Below are positions 11,980 through 23,364 of a DNA stretch of 64,000 nucleotides, in pieces. The notes beneath the pieces are model-generated. The model saw only the letters and a list, made by a program, of their open reading frames with translations, was not told the DNA's origin and searched no databases. Every line of letters begins with the position of its first letter. The stretch's first letter is position 1. Source of the stretch: Panagrolaimus kolymaensis. Taxonomy: Eukaryota > Nematoda > Chromadorea > Rhabditida > Panagrolaimidae. Where the stretch lies: contig JAJQJQ010000002.1 in NCBI GenBank assembly GCA_028622995.1, positions 8,184,001 to 8,248,000 of the forward strand, written 5' to 3'. A program made the translations under genes and the position numbers.

Positions 11980-14401
11980 ATGCCAACGCCCGTCATTCAC
12001 GAAGGCTTAAAATTTGAAAGCGAAACTTTATTACAACTTGAATTTTACTGTTTCTTTTTTTCCAAATTTATAACTTACACTGGATTAATTTTTAAAATAT
12101 TAACATTTATATTTTTTACTTTTCATTTTATAAAGAAAACTCCAAATATTTGTACCTTATATTTTTCATTATTAATGCTTGGATTCTTTTGGGATATTAG
12201 TACACTTCTTTCGGGTGTCATACATTTCATATTTGAACCTACGTTTATGTTAGGAATTACTCCACTTTCAGTTATCAATATTACTTTTCAATGGTATAAT
12301 GCCCAATTTTCTGCTATTTGGACCTTGGTTTTATCTTTGAATCGCCTCACCGCGATTATTTGGTATCAAAATCATCAAAATTTTTGGTCACGACCATACA
12401 TGGGCAAGTGAGTGTGTCAAGATTTTTTTTGTTACTAAACCTCAACATTTTTCGTAAAACTTCGTTAAACTTCGTAAGACTTTGTTAGACTTCGTAAGGT
12501 TTTCTTAGACATTGTAAGGTTTTGTAGCGGTAGAAATGTGTAAAAAGGATAAAATCTTTATTTCTTTAATAACTTAAAGAATTAAAGCTTTATAATTAGA
12601 AATAAGAGGTTATAAACTATAACCATATAACAAAACTATCTAAGGTTTATTTTAAAAATTAATAAATAATAATAACTACAAAAAAGGAAATAAGGTTTTT
12701 ATTTTTAAAAACCGCAGCTCGAATTAAATGATACTGCTTATTTTTATTATATTAATTAGATATTTTTTGAATTCTGATTTCCTTGAAATCTAGATTTAAA
12801 GTTAAAGATTGAGACGCTGACTAAAATATTTTTTAAGATTTTAGTATTTTAATGCGATTTCTAAAATTGAATAAGAGTTTCAAAAAAACTTGATTGTTTA
12901 TCAAAAAAAGAAGGTTCTTTATGTTTAGAAAAATCAAATTTAAGTTTTAGCTTTTTGCTGTAAGAATTCACGATTTTCTCTGGATAACCGCTTGATGACG
13001 ACCAAAATAATAAGATGTTACAGTTTTCTCTGTTTTATATTTTTACAAACTTTAAAATATAAAAAATTAATAAGCGTTAAAAAAACCGTTTTTTATTCCA
13101 AGAAATCAGATAATAATGTTTTTTATTAATTCACAATATTATAAAATTGGAAAAGGATTAAAATATTGCGTAAAAGTGAGCGTTTCAGAAAATTTAATTT
13201 TTTTTAACTTTGGAGTTTTCAAAGAATGAAGAAAAATTTTAAGAAAATCCGAAGAATCAGAAAATTTTTACATTTTTCATAATTTTTTTGGAATCTTAAA
13301 AAACAAATGGAAAATATGCGGGTTAAAAATGGGAAAATCAACTTTAGTCGTCTTTTAATAATAAGCAACAAAAATATCAAGTTTTGGATTTCTAATATGA
13401 ACTGGCAATGGAAATTATTAAGTTCAAAAATTGATAATAAACATTCATGTTTTGAAAAAAAATCAAGACTAATAGCTAGTCGGGAAAAAATTGATTTTTT
13501 TTGATTAAAAAAAATTAGCAACATGGCGTAAACTAAAAATATTTAGTAATATTATTTGAAAAAAAGAAGTTTTATTTCATTTATGAAGCAAATTAAGGAA
13601 AAAATGTACGTTTAGTTAAAAAATAAACCTTAAAATATAAATTTTTTAATTGATAAATTAAAATTTTTTTCAAAATTTTTCATTTTTTTTTACCTAAAAT
13701 AAAGCTTTTTTTCAAAAAATTTCAATTTCTTTACTAAACCTCGGCCAAAAACTCGACTAAACACTAAACCTTCGGGTGTGTGAAAACACACCCTAACACA
13801 CCCTGTGCCCATGTATGGTCACGACACTATTTAAAAATTGTGATATTTATGTTTATTTATCCATTTATCGTAAATGGATATAGTTTTATAAATTATAAAT
13901 GTCGATTTTTATTTCGAGATTGCAATGAACCAAATTATTGGGAAGAAGATGCAATAGTTACTGGAATTGTCAGTGGCATCGTTGCGGTTGCTTCACTTAT
14001 TGTCTCAATTTTTACTGTATGTTTTTATCGATCTCAATCAATCAGAATAAAAGAATCCTCAAATCAAATAACTGAACAAAAATTAGTTATTCAAGCTTTT
14101 ATTTTATCCATCACCTTTGTGGGTTATTTTATGCTTCATGCGTATTGCCAATTTTTTAATAGCAACGTTGATGTCATAAATATTTTTTGGTTGAGTGGAA
14201 GATTTTTTATGGATTTAGTTTATAATATTTATCATTTATCTGGGAATGTATTAATTTTTGTTTTATCGTAAGCTTTTTTTTTTTAAATTGTTTTTTCATT
14301 TTAAAAGAAGAGCATTCGTTTTCAGAAAATCGCTTCGCGAGCAGTTATTTAGCTTTTATGGCTTAAATAAATTATGCTGTTTCCAGAATGTTTCAGGCTG
14401 A
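11980..14401 (+). pseudogene. srg-like serpentine chemoreceptor 3, split by a transposon
   Basis: Coding pieces are 11980-12394, then 13826-14267 and 14326-14401. A 1423-bp element (12395-13817) plus one copy of the 8-bp duplication GTCACGAC separates the first two, exactly within the conserved FWSRHY region. If element and duplication are ignored, the phases join cleanly (415 + 442 + 76 bp, 310 residues) and match receptor 2 throughout, including FRDCNEPNYW and KLVIQAFILS. No other lesion is seen, so the insertion is probably young. As it stands the receptor would terminate shortly inside the element (PYMGK). Splicing out the element as an intron is not supported by good splice sites at its ends, though a GTGAGT lies 14 bases inside its left end. 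Confidence 0.8.
12395..13817. mobile_element. Non-autonomous DNA transposon, 1.42 kb, 8-bp target duplication
   Basis: The terminal inverted repeats are CATACATGGGCA at 12395 and TGCCCATGTATG ending at 13817. The target duplication GTCACGAC is perfect at 12387-12394 and 13818-13825. An 8-bp duplication is typical of hAT and P superfamilies. Inside the left end are degenerate repeats of the unit ACTTCGTAAG (12450-12525), resembling subterminal transposase-binding repeats. There is no transposase frame; the interior is AT-rich with a short self-complementary stretch near 13300-13500. It interrupts receptor 3. Confidence 0.9.
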
Positions 14402-14995
14402 AAAAAATAAATCTATTTTTTATTTCGATAAATAAAAATATAAACTTTACTTTTTCATAAAGATAAAAAATGATAAATAAACAATTTGCTAATAAATACC
14501 ATGTTTCCGATAAGCTTACATAGGCTTGCATTCAAGCGATTCAGTAATAACAAAGGGTTTTATTTATTTGAATAAAACTTAATTTTCCATCTTCCTCGTT
14601 TTCGATAAGTACAAATTTTATTCTTAAACCAACATCAGAAGCAAGCAACGCCAACAACGATACAACTAGAACTTTCTCAATTAGTGAGTAATGTAAAGGA
14701 GAAAAGGCATATAAAAGTTAATTTTTTACGAAAACTTGTTTTGATTGATTTTTTTATAAAAAGGCGAAATTTTATTTTGTGTTGAAAGGTTTTGAGAAGA
14801 AAGGCGCCAATTTTTTTCTGCTTTTCCAACATTTTCATTGCCAATGATTTTTTCAGTTTTATAGTTTTGTCGTTTTTTTATTGTTGCAATAAAAGCTTTT
14901 CTATTTATTTCAATAAAAAATTTTTTTTTCGTGGAGTGTTGTATCTTTTAAAAATAATTCTAGCTTTGTTTCAGTGACTTTTTTCAACAATCGTT
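14402..14995. other. Intergenic, promoter region of the MATH-BTB gene
   Basis: AT-rich; a short open frame at 14792-14977 is Phe-rich and unsupported. A TTTCAG acceptor-like site at 14969-14974, just before the ATG at 14996, may be a trans-splice or 5' UTR splice site. Confidence 0.4.
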
Positions 14996-16149
14996 ATGGA
15001 TACCACTGCAACAACAACTTCTTCAAAAGCTTCAACAACCTATGTAAGACTTTATTTTAAAATTAAATCTATGTAATTTCTTCCCATTTTAGAATCTTGA
15101 ATGTCCCATTTCAATCAAATGGATCATCAATGAAAAAACATTGACATCTTTGAGAGATTCAACAACTAATGGATACTTGGAAACAGAAAAATTCGACGCT
15201 TTAAATATTCCTGATGTCAAATATTTTATTTCAATTTATCCTTATCAACCTATTGGAAAAAATGTATGGATTAGCTTGAATTTAGTACGTGGAAATGAAA
15301 AGAAAATGAAAACTAATGTTAAATATACTATTGAATCTGCTGGAATAACCAAGACCACGGAATTTAACTATATATATTCACTTGGTTATGGATTCGTATT
15401 ATGTGAAACTTCTGAACTGTTTGATCCAGAAAAGAAATATATTGTTGATGGAAAATTAACTATCACTTGTGAAGGAACCTTGAGTGTTGAAAGAGAAAGA
15501 ATTGCTGCATATGAAAATGGAATCAAATTTGATGATGAACATATTGGTCAAAAGTTATGGAAGAATGACGACAAAGATTTTACTATTAATGCTGGTAAAA
15601 AGTCGATCAAAGTAAGCTTACATTCTTATATTCCAATCACATTGTATGCTTTTTAGGTTCATAAATGTATCCTCTCTGCTCAATCTCCAGTTTTTAAAGA
15701 AATGTTCGAATCTGATATCAAAGAATTTATGGATATTAATGATTTCTCTTTCAAGGTCATCCAAAGCGCTCTTCAATTTTGTTACCTTGGTGAAGCTTCA
15801 AATGTTTTGGATTTGAAAGACAAAACGAAACTTTTGCAATTTTCTGTCAAATACGGTATTCGTGATCTTAAGGTTGTTATACTATTATATGAACTTCTTT
15901 TAACATTATGTTATCACTTTATAGACTCGTTTTGAAGCTTCTTTGATTGAAGATTTATCCGCCTCAAACGTTTCTCAACTTGCAAATTGTTCGATTATTA
16001 CCAACGCTGTCAAGCTCAAAGAAAAGTGTGCCGAACTTTTAACACATTCACTCAAACATGGAACTCCTGTAAATGATATTGGCCTTCTTGATAAAGATTT
16101 TGCTCTCACAATTCTTACCGATGCTTGTTGTAACGTTATCGAAACTTGA
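14996..16149 (+). CDS. MATH-BTB domain protein (Cullin-3 substrate adaptor type)
   Basis: Exons 14996-15043, 15093-15611, 15657-15872 and 15925-16149 give 335 residues. After a Thr/Ser-rich leader comes a MATH-like beta-sandwich (CPISIKWIINE through the ITCEGTLSV strand, residues ~20-135), then a BTB/POZ fold. The BTB begins with DFTINAGKKSIKVHKCILSA, continues SPVFKEMFES and LQFCYLGEA, and ends in helices with LADYN-type spacing (KLLQFSVKYGIRDLK; SNVSQLANC). MATH-BTB proteins bind substrates through MATH and Cullin-3 through BTB to ubiquitinate them; the family (bath genes) is much expanded in nematodes. Exon phases are all 0, which is typical of this family here. The product is most likely cytosolic or nuclear. 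Confidence 0.88.
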
Positions 16150-16598
16150 TCTTTCTTTCTTTGGTTGTAAATTTTGTTGTCTCTTTTGTATTCATTCATT
16201 TTTTTGTATCGTTTGTGTTTTTATAAAATTTATAGAATTTGTTTAAATTTTTGTAATTGGATTGAATAAGAAATTAAACATGGGCTTGAAAAGCTTATAT
16301 CCATAGGAACAACTTTTTGACGTTAAAACTTTGTTAAATTTTTCTTGAGTTCATTTTTAACTTTCCCCTGCGTTTTCATGTCTTTGTTTGATGACATATC
16401 TCCGTTTATTATCCTTTCATTTATTTTTTTGTTGGGTTTAAGCCATATAAAAAAGCAAACCGAATACTTGAAGAAAGTTTTAGAAAAGCAATAAGAAGTG
16501 CATATTTTCCATTGATTTGGGTATTATAAAGCACAAACCTTTTTTAAAATAACCTAACTTTACTCTTGTGAATTTTAGAAGAACGATTTCACAACTTT
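16150..16598. other. Convergent intergenic region
   Basis: It holds the 3' ends of the MATH-BTB gene and the opposite-strand GST gene. No further feature was recognised. Confidence 0.4.
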
Positions 16599-17492
16599 CT
16601 AAGATTTTTCACCCATGTGAAAAAGAACATTCTTTCGTTTTTCCAAATAATTTTGAAGTTGTGGAAATGCATGAATTCTTTCAATGTGTTCAATCAATTC
16701 TGGATAATCTTCGAAGCATTCAGAGTCATATCGACGAACCAAATTTAAATATTGACTAATTACAAAATCAACCCATGTTATTCCACTTTTCATATAAAAC
16801 CCCGAATTTGCTTCTTTGAGAGTTTTTACGAGAAAAGTAAAATTTTGTTTCACCGCTGGAAGAAAAGAATCTTTGCGAAGTTGGTCCTAAATTATTTAAT
16901 TTTGCTTATTTGAAGAATGGAAAATGGGAAAAATGTTTGATTACTTTATCACCTTCATCATAGCCTTGTAAGACATACATGTAAGGAGAAAAATGGTCAT
17001 ATTGCATATCTCGAAGAAAATCAGCTAATGCATCCACTTGAGCTTGCTCGAATTCATCTTTGCCCGCCAAATCTGGAAATAAAAAAAATATTAAGGAATT
17101 TTTTTTGTTTTTTGACCAAAAATAAAAAAGTTTCCGTATTTTTTCTACAGTTTTTTATTTCATTTCGTGACCTTTCGTAATAAAACTCTTTTTTAAACTT
17201 ACTATATTTTCTTGCAATAAATCGAGCAATTGCAAAACTTTGAGGAATTATTTTTTCATCCACTTCCAAATATGGTAATTTTCCATGTGGTGTTGCTAAA
17301 ATTTAAAAGTTTTTTTCTTCAAAAAGTTTATAATTTTTTTCGCGGGGAGAATATTTTACTTGATTTGATTGATTCCCAATCATTAAATTTTATTCGAATA
17401 TCATCAAATGGAATTTGTAAATAATGAAACATAAGTCGAATAGGTTCAGCAATGCCGCGAAGATCAAAATAAGTTAATTTATAATGGACCAT
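16599..17492 (-). CDS. Glutathione S-transferase, sigma-like nematode class
   Basis: Four exons in gene order: 17492-17360, 17295-17203, 17072-16945, 16886-16599. Phases agree and give 213 residues, the usual size. The N-terminal thioredoxin fold starts MVHYKLTYFDLRGIAEPIR with the catalytic Tyr at position 8; TPHGKLPYLEVDEK and QSFAIARFIARKY form the glutathione-binding loop and following helix. The C-terminal helical domain carries GITWVDFVISQYL and ends with the expected helix (HAFPQLQNYLEKRK). The enzyme conjugates glutathione to electrophiles or acts as a prostaglandin isomerase in the cytosol. An ATG one codon upstream (17495) is also possible. Confidence 0.93.
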
Positions 17493-17495
17493 CAT

Positions 17496-18005
17496 GCCCA
17501 AAAGCGGCGATGCAGCTTTGAAAGGTGTTGTAAAAAAAAAAAGCAAACAAACAAAAAAGAAAAAACTTTGTAGGAACAAAAAAATCAATCAATAAAAGGC
17601 AAAAAAAAGAGGCGTTGAGCTTTTATCACTCAAAAATGAATGTTCTAATAAATTTTTGACATTGCAAATTTAAATTTTAAAATATCTCAGAATAATTACT
17701 TTTAAAATTTTTAATGAAATATATTTCCGATAATCTCAAAAAATTAAACATAAAAACTTTGCATATATTATTTTTTTTATTACAAAAAATCTTATTTAAC
17801 TTTAAAAAAATTATGTTTCCCAATTTCTTTCTTATCACTAATAATTCCTTCTTTTTTTATATGTACTTTATTCTTTTTTTCCAATTCTTATTTGTCTTTT
17901 CTTTCATCAATGTTCAAAATAAAAGAAAGAAAGTATTACTCATCGCTTCATTGTCGGTCGAGTCGTGGTTGTCGTGGTTTTTTTAAAACCAAAAACAAAT
18001 AATAA
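17496..18005. other. Divergent promoter region (GST / Hsp70-like B)
   Basis: AT-rich sequence between divergently transcribed genes; it should hold both promoters. The open frame at 17714-17986 is Phe/Ile-rich and not supported as coding. Confidence 0.4.
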
Positions 18006-20735
18006 ATGTTAAAACATATTGGAATTGAGCCACATTGGGGAAAAGTTTCTATTTATGATCCATTAAATCAAGAAATTACTACTATCAGTTTAAATTATCG
18101 TAAGTTTTATTTATTAATTATTTAAAATTCTGGAAAAATTATTTTTATTGAAAGAAAAGTCCAAAGTTCAAACGTTTTTCTAAAAGTTCTCGGCGAAATT
18201 CCAAAGTTATAAATTTTGAAGTTTTCGCTGTTCAACCCAAAATTTTTTATAATTTTTTTAGATTGCAATTATCCAAATGAATGCAATCATTTATTTAAAA
18301 TAATTAATCATACAATTGGTAAAGTTGGAATAGGCCAAGTGGTAATTTGTTGTGATGGATCAGATTCAAATGATTTTCTTAAAGCTTGCATAAAAGCCGC
18401 TAAAAATAATGGATATTATTCAGTTCATCTAATTTCAAGAGATGTCGCTTTTTATATTCAAGCTGTGGAACAAACGATGAATCATGTATTTGAAAAAATG
18501 ATGGTTTGTATTATTTATGTTTATGGCGAAAATGGAATATGTATGCAAATTTGGCTTGTTGAAAATCAAGGCGCTGTTTTGCAACATTCTTTTGTTACTG
18601 TAAGTTTTTTAAGAAAATTTTTAATCTAAAAATATTTTTATAACTTTCCAGGACAAACGCGAATCCACGGATTGGGAAATATTAAAACAAAAAATAAATG
18701 AAACACAAAAAACTTTACCAATTTTTATTGTTGAATCGTGTTTGAAAAAAGAATTTACTCATTATTTTCAAATAAATCCAAAAATATTTGAATATTCATT
18801 TCAATTTTTTTCTGAAGCCGCAGTTACTAAAGCTCGAATAAATTCGGGTGACATAATTGTTGCAACTCGAAATGCTCAAAATACTCTTGGGAAAGATATA
18901 ATTTTAAATATTGCGGATGAATATATTTATGAAATTCCGAAAGCCATTGAATTGCCTTTTAATGAAAGTATTAGTGTCACATTAACGAAAGAAACAGAAA
19001 ATTTATGCAAAGTTTGTTTGTTTGAGATTTTTAAATTTAAAAAAAGAAATGTCGAAGGCTAAATATAATATTTTTAGGTAAATGAAATTTTCCGTGAAAC
19101 TTTTACAAAAGTTTATAGTCTTCCAAAAAATAAGGCCATTGATATTTTATTTTCAATCAACGAAGATGGAATTTATTCTTTTACAGTTGAAAATTCTTTA
19201 GGTTAGTTTCTTTATCAAAATAAAAATCTTTTGGTCCTATTCTTCCCTCGAAAATTATTATTTTTACTTTTGCGAATCTCACAAAAAAATCACAGACAAA
19301 TTTTGTTTCTTTATTTATTTCAATTTTTAATTTTACAGAAAAAATGATATTTTTCGTTTTTACATTTTTAGTACGAAACCCTTCTCAACCAATTCGAACA
19401 CAACCTTCATTGATTTACCAAGCATCTATTAACAACGACAGCAATATTTATTTATTACCCGAGCCCCACTCATTTTATGATTGCCCTCATCCAATAATAG
19501 GAATAAATTTTGGAACAACTCAATGTTTTGCTTCCATAAACTCCGATGAAGGCGGCTTCGATGTTATTTCTTTGGATCCAATATCTTCGGGAAATTCTTT
19601 AATTTCTTTTGTATCTTATAGCGATGAGAAAACGAAATGTGGTGAAGCTGCAATTTATAAAATTAGAGATGAATCAAGTTATACTATTTTTGATTTCAAA
19701 AGAATTTTGGGAAGAAATTTATCCGAAGTTAAAGTGGATATTCTTTGGAGATTTGAACTCGCCGAACGAGAAAATGGAGTCGAAATTGGTGTGAATACAT
19801 ATTCCGGGAAAATGTGGTTAACTCCGGATGATGTTTGTTCAGTTATTTTTAAGGCCATTAAAGATGCAGCTGAAAAAGAAACAACAAATTCCAAACTCAC
19901 TGATGTTGTGATTACTGTGCCTTTGTCATACAATAAAGAAAAAATTAATGCTATTTTTAATTCGGCTAAAGCAGCAGGTTGGGATACAGTATATATAATG
20001 TTGGAACCCATAGCAGCGATATTAGCATATAATTTTAATTATCCCATTCAAGATCAAAACACTATTTTGCTATTCGATCTTGGAGGCGGACATTTAAATA
20101 TTTGTATTGCAACCATACTTGGAAGTTATTTGCAAGTTCTCAGCAGTGGATTTGATGATAATCTTGGTGGTCGAGATTTTGATGAACTTTTATTAAATTA
20201 TTTTACAACAATTTTATTAACTAAATTTCAAATTGAAGTTATGGCTTCTGAAAGGAAGAAATTTAAATTAATGGAAAAATGTCAAAGAATTAAACATAAT
20301 TTATCTTTGAGAATGGAAGATAAGTGAGTTTCAAAGCCATCCAAAATTGTTACACAAAGTATTGGAAAATTTGAATTTTGTTTCTTAATTTTGTAATTTT
20401 TTAGATTAGAAGTAGATGATTTTAATTCAAACATCGATGCAGACATTGAAATCAAGCGAAACATTTTTGAAATAATTTCGAGTGAATTACTTGCACGAAT
20501 CAAAACTACCATCAGTAACACCCTCCTCGAAGCTAATTTCGATCCAAATCAAGTTCAACAAATTTTAAAAATAGGTGGAGCAAGTAAAATGCCAATGATT
20601 ACAAATTTATTACAAACAATATTTCCAAATTCGGATATAATTTCTTTGAATGATTCAGAAAAACTTGTATCAAATGGAGCTTCATTGTATGGTTGCATGC
20701 TTAAAGGAGTTTCACATAAACCTTCTTTTTATTAG
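18006..20735 (+). CDS. Tandem Hsp70-like protein B (pseudo-Hsp70 + Hsp70 nucleotide-binding domain)
   Basis: Exons 18006-18099, 18262-18599, 18652-19011, 19078-19201, 19372-20323 and 20405-20735 give 732 residues. The first ~330 residues track Hsp70 in order: HIGIEPHWGKVSIYD (phosphate-1-like), GQVVICCDGSDSNDF and VHLISRDVAFYIQAV (where Hsp70 has AVITVPA and NEPTAAAIAYG), EAAVTKARINSGD (where Hsp70 has GAAVQAAILSGD), then IDILFSINEDGIYSFTVEN, matching the beta-sandwich strand of the substrate domain. Catalytic glycines are missing, so this half is a pseudo-domain. A second nucleotide-binding domain follows (GINFGTTQCFA, FDLGGGHLNIC, NLGGRDFD, KIGGASKMPMI) and the protein ends there. An alternative acceptor at 19338 is also in frame and would add about 11 residues. 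Paralogue of the gene at 8-2559. Confidence 0.82.
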
Positions 20736-21325
20736 ACTTTTTTTGTTTGGAAAGTTTTTATAAAAAATAAAGTAACTTTTTATCTTTGGTTTTATTTACA
20801 ATAAAACAATTTTGTCAAAAATAAATAATAACAAAAAAGTAATAGCACAAACACTCAAGAAAATCCAACACCATAGTTTCCAATTAAAATAATAAAAAGA
20901 AAGTCGTTATGTAATAATTTGTTTACGTAATAATAAACCTGAAGAAAAATTGTTAAAAACTGTTTCACTTTCTTTTTTACTTTGATTGCCTCAAATCAGG
21001 CGTTTATCAGTTGCTTTAATATTTTTTTCAAAACCTTTTTCAAAAAAAAATCCTTTTCAATTTATTATCCAAGCTTGTTAGAAGTTAAAACTTTATTTAT
21101 CAGTTTTTTAAATGATTTTCTTTATCATCCTTCCTATATTTTGGATGTATTTGTTTTATTAATTTTGTCTAACTTTTTTTTTTCATTTTAAGCGCTACAA
21201 CCCGATCAATCAATTTTATCCAAAGAAAATAAAACAAAAGTAACTAATCAAAGGTAAAAGTTTTCTTTATTTTTTTTTTGTGTTACATAAATTGTTTCAG
21301 GAAAGCAACTAAAATAATTACAAAA
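20736..21325. other. Intergenic, upstream of the kinase gene
   Basis: It contains an AATAAA signal for the Hsp70-like gene near 20766 and a block at 20911-21050 that recurs upstream of the homeobox gene (23790-23929). No gene is supported. Confidence 0.5.
20911..21050 (+). repeat. Upstream block, copy 1 of 2
   Basis: About 140 bp resembling 23790-23929: GTAATAATTTGT-TACGTA at the left, then AAACTGTTTCACTTTCTTTTTTACTTTGATTGC and a TTTTTCAAA-CCTTTTCCAAAAA-like tail. Each copy ends a few hundred bases before a start codon, so it is probably a duplicated promoter segment. Confidence 0.6.
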
Positions 21326-23364
21326 ATGGCAAACGAATTAGGAAACATCAATCATAATTTGGACATATTTACACAAAATATTCAAGAAAATAAAGAAAGG
21401 TTTAATGAAAATACAATAATACTCTCGGTTGATGTTGGCAAAAAATTTATTAGTCATTTGTAAATTCATTTATTTTTTATTTATATACTCTGAACAATTT
21501 TTTTAGAACGAAGAATGTATACCGTATTATATGCAAAATTGGATATGGTGGTTTTTCTGTTGTTTGGCTCGTCATCGATACGAAAAACAAAGAATTCAAA
21601 GTGGCGAAAGTTTTTAAATATGATCATGGTATTTCAAAGTTAGAAAGAAGCGTAAGTTTTTTTACTTAGTAAATAGGTATACCACTCAACTGCTTTCTTT
21701 TTGCTTTGTATGAAAAATAATTTTCCCCAGCAATAAGCTTTAATTTTATGAGTTACAAACTTATTATCTATCATTATTTGAATTTTGTTTTCATTGATCA
21801 CTTTGTTACAGATTCTTCATCAAACTTCAAATCAACCTAATATTTTGCGTTTTTATGAACACTTTTTCATTGATTCTTGTGAACGTGATGGTTGTGTTGC
21901 TATTTATGAACCACTTGGAAAAGATCTTAATAATTTGATGAAAGAAGCTTCCAAACATGGTGGTTTATCTATTTCCTTCGTAAAAAAAGTTGCTAAACAT
22001 ATTCTTATGGCGCTCAAAACTATTCATGGTCTCAATGTTGTTCACACTGATATCAAACTTGAAAACATTGCTACTTGTGTTTCTCAACAAAGTTTGCGTC
22101 GTGAAATGGAAAAAATTGTTAAATCTAAAAGTCTCTCATCACTTCGAATGGTATGTCAAAAAAACTCTAAATTTGATGAAAATGAAAAAAGAAAGTCGTT
22201 GAAAGAAGAACTAAATGGAATACCAAAGGTGGGCAACAATGAATCGTCAGAATTGATTTTTAAACTAATTGATTTTGGAAATGCTATGGTAAGTTTATTT
22301 TAAGTTTATTGAACAAATTTAATAGCATATTTTTAGAAAGAAGGAACAGAAAGTCCTACGGGTACTAATGGTTTTCGGCCTCCTGAATATTTTTTTGGTG
22401 CTCCATTGCTTCCATCCCATGATATTTGGTCACTTGGTGCTACAGTAAGTTTATCTAAATCTTCTCTAAAATATAATGCTTAGTTGCCAAATTTTTAGAT
22501 TGTTATCTTATTGACTAACAAAATGTTTCTCAAATTTCAAATGGGAACAGTATCTGTAATTTACGAAAACGAAATAACTGCATTAAGAAAAATTTTTGGA
22601 AAATTTTCTCGACGTTGTTTTAAAGATTTCCCAGCTATCAAAGATCCTGATGGATATAAAATGAAATTTTCTACTGATCTTCCAGATGGTTATGTAGCTA
22701 TATTTACAACCAAAAAATATAATTCTAAAAAAGTGAAAAAACAAATCAAGAAATTTTTACAAACAAAATTTAATAAACTACAAATGCATGAAAATGATCG
22801 AAAATGTCTCATTGATTTCCTGTTTCACATGCTTAATACTGTTCCATCAAAAAGAAAGTCAGCTGCTGAATTACTTCTTCATCCTTGGTTGAATGGTGTC
22901 AAAGATGGTGATAAAACTGGATTTGTCGATATTGCTCGTGATGATCGAGATGAAGACAAACTTAATTGTGAAGATGCTGATTATGATTATGATACAAGTT
23001 TATATGGAAGTGAAGATGTAACAGATTCAGATTCATATGAATCAGTAGAAGATTCTAACAAGACAATCAGCGGTAAGTTTATTTTATTTATTTATTTGTT
23101 TACAAATGGCAATTTGTTTATCTTTCTTGTTTTATATAATTACTAATTAATTCATTTTTAGAGTTTGGATCGGGTGAAAGTTATTCAGAAGCAGATGCTT
23201 CTTATGCTCCACCAGTATGTTTTGGTTATTTTGTCTTTAGCTTCTTCTAATAAAATTATTTTTTGTTTGAAAGCTTTTCGGATGATGAACTTGGTGAATT
23301 GCTTTCTGATAATTCGGCTGATATTTCATCGAGCGCACTGGACAGTTACGTTGAATTGGATTAA
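21326..23364 (+). CDS. SRPK-like serine/threonine protein kinase
   Basis: Exons 21326-21459, 21507-21651, 21812-22288, 22337-22444, 22499-23072 and 23162-23214 join in phase (497 codons). The Gly-rich loop is KIGYGGFSVVWLV and the ATP-anchoring lysine is in FKVAKVFKY. The catalytic loop VVHTDIKLENI has HTD in place of HRD, as in SR-protein kinases; DFG is in LIDFGNAM, and the activation segment ends GTNGFRPPEYF. A ~75-residue insert between HTD and DFG and a long charged spacer before HPWL also resemble SRPKs, which phosphorylate Arg-Ser splicing factors. The acidic C-terminus (DDRDEDKLNCEDADYDYD) is unusual. The end is unresolved: an acidic Ser-rich frame reaching TAA at 23362-23364 looks coding but no splice phase joins it; reading through the other acceptor stops near 23270. 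Confidence 0.82.

Noticed and set aside
12395..13817. The insertion in receptor 3 as a normal intron
   Set aside because: Inverted ends and perfect 8-bp duplication identify a transposon; splice sites do not coincide with its borders and the paralogues have no intron there.
8985..14401. Nematode operon of receptors
   Set aside because: Spacing of 0.3-0.6 kb and own promoters are likely; no short ~100-bp intercistronic regions with SL2-type U-rich elements were seen.
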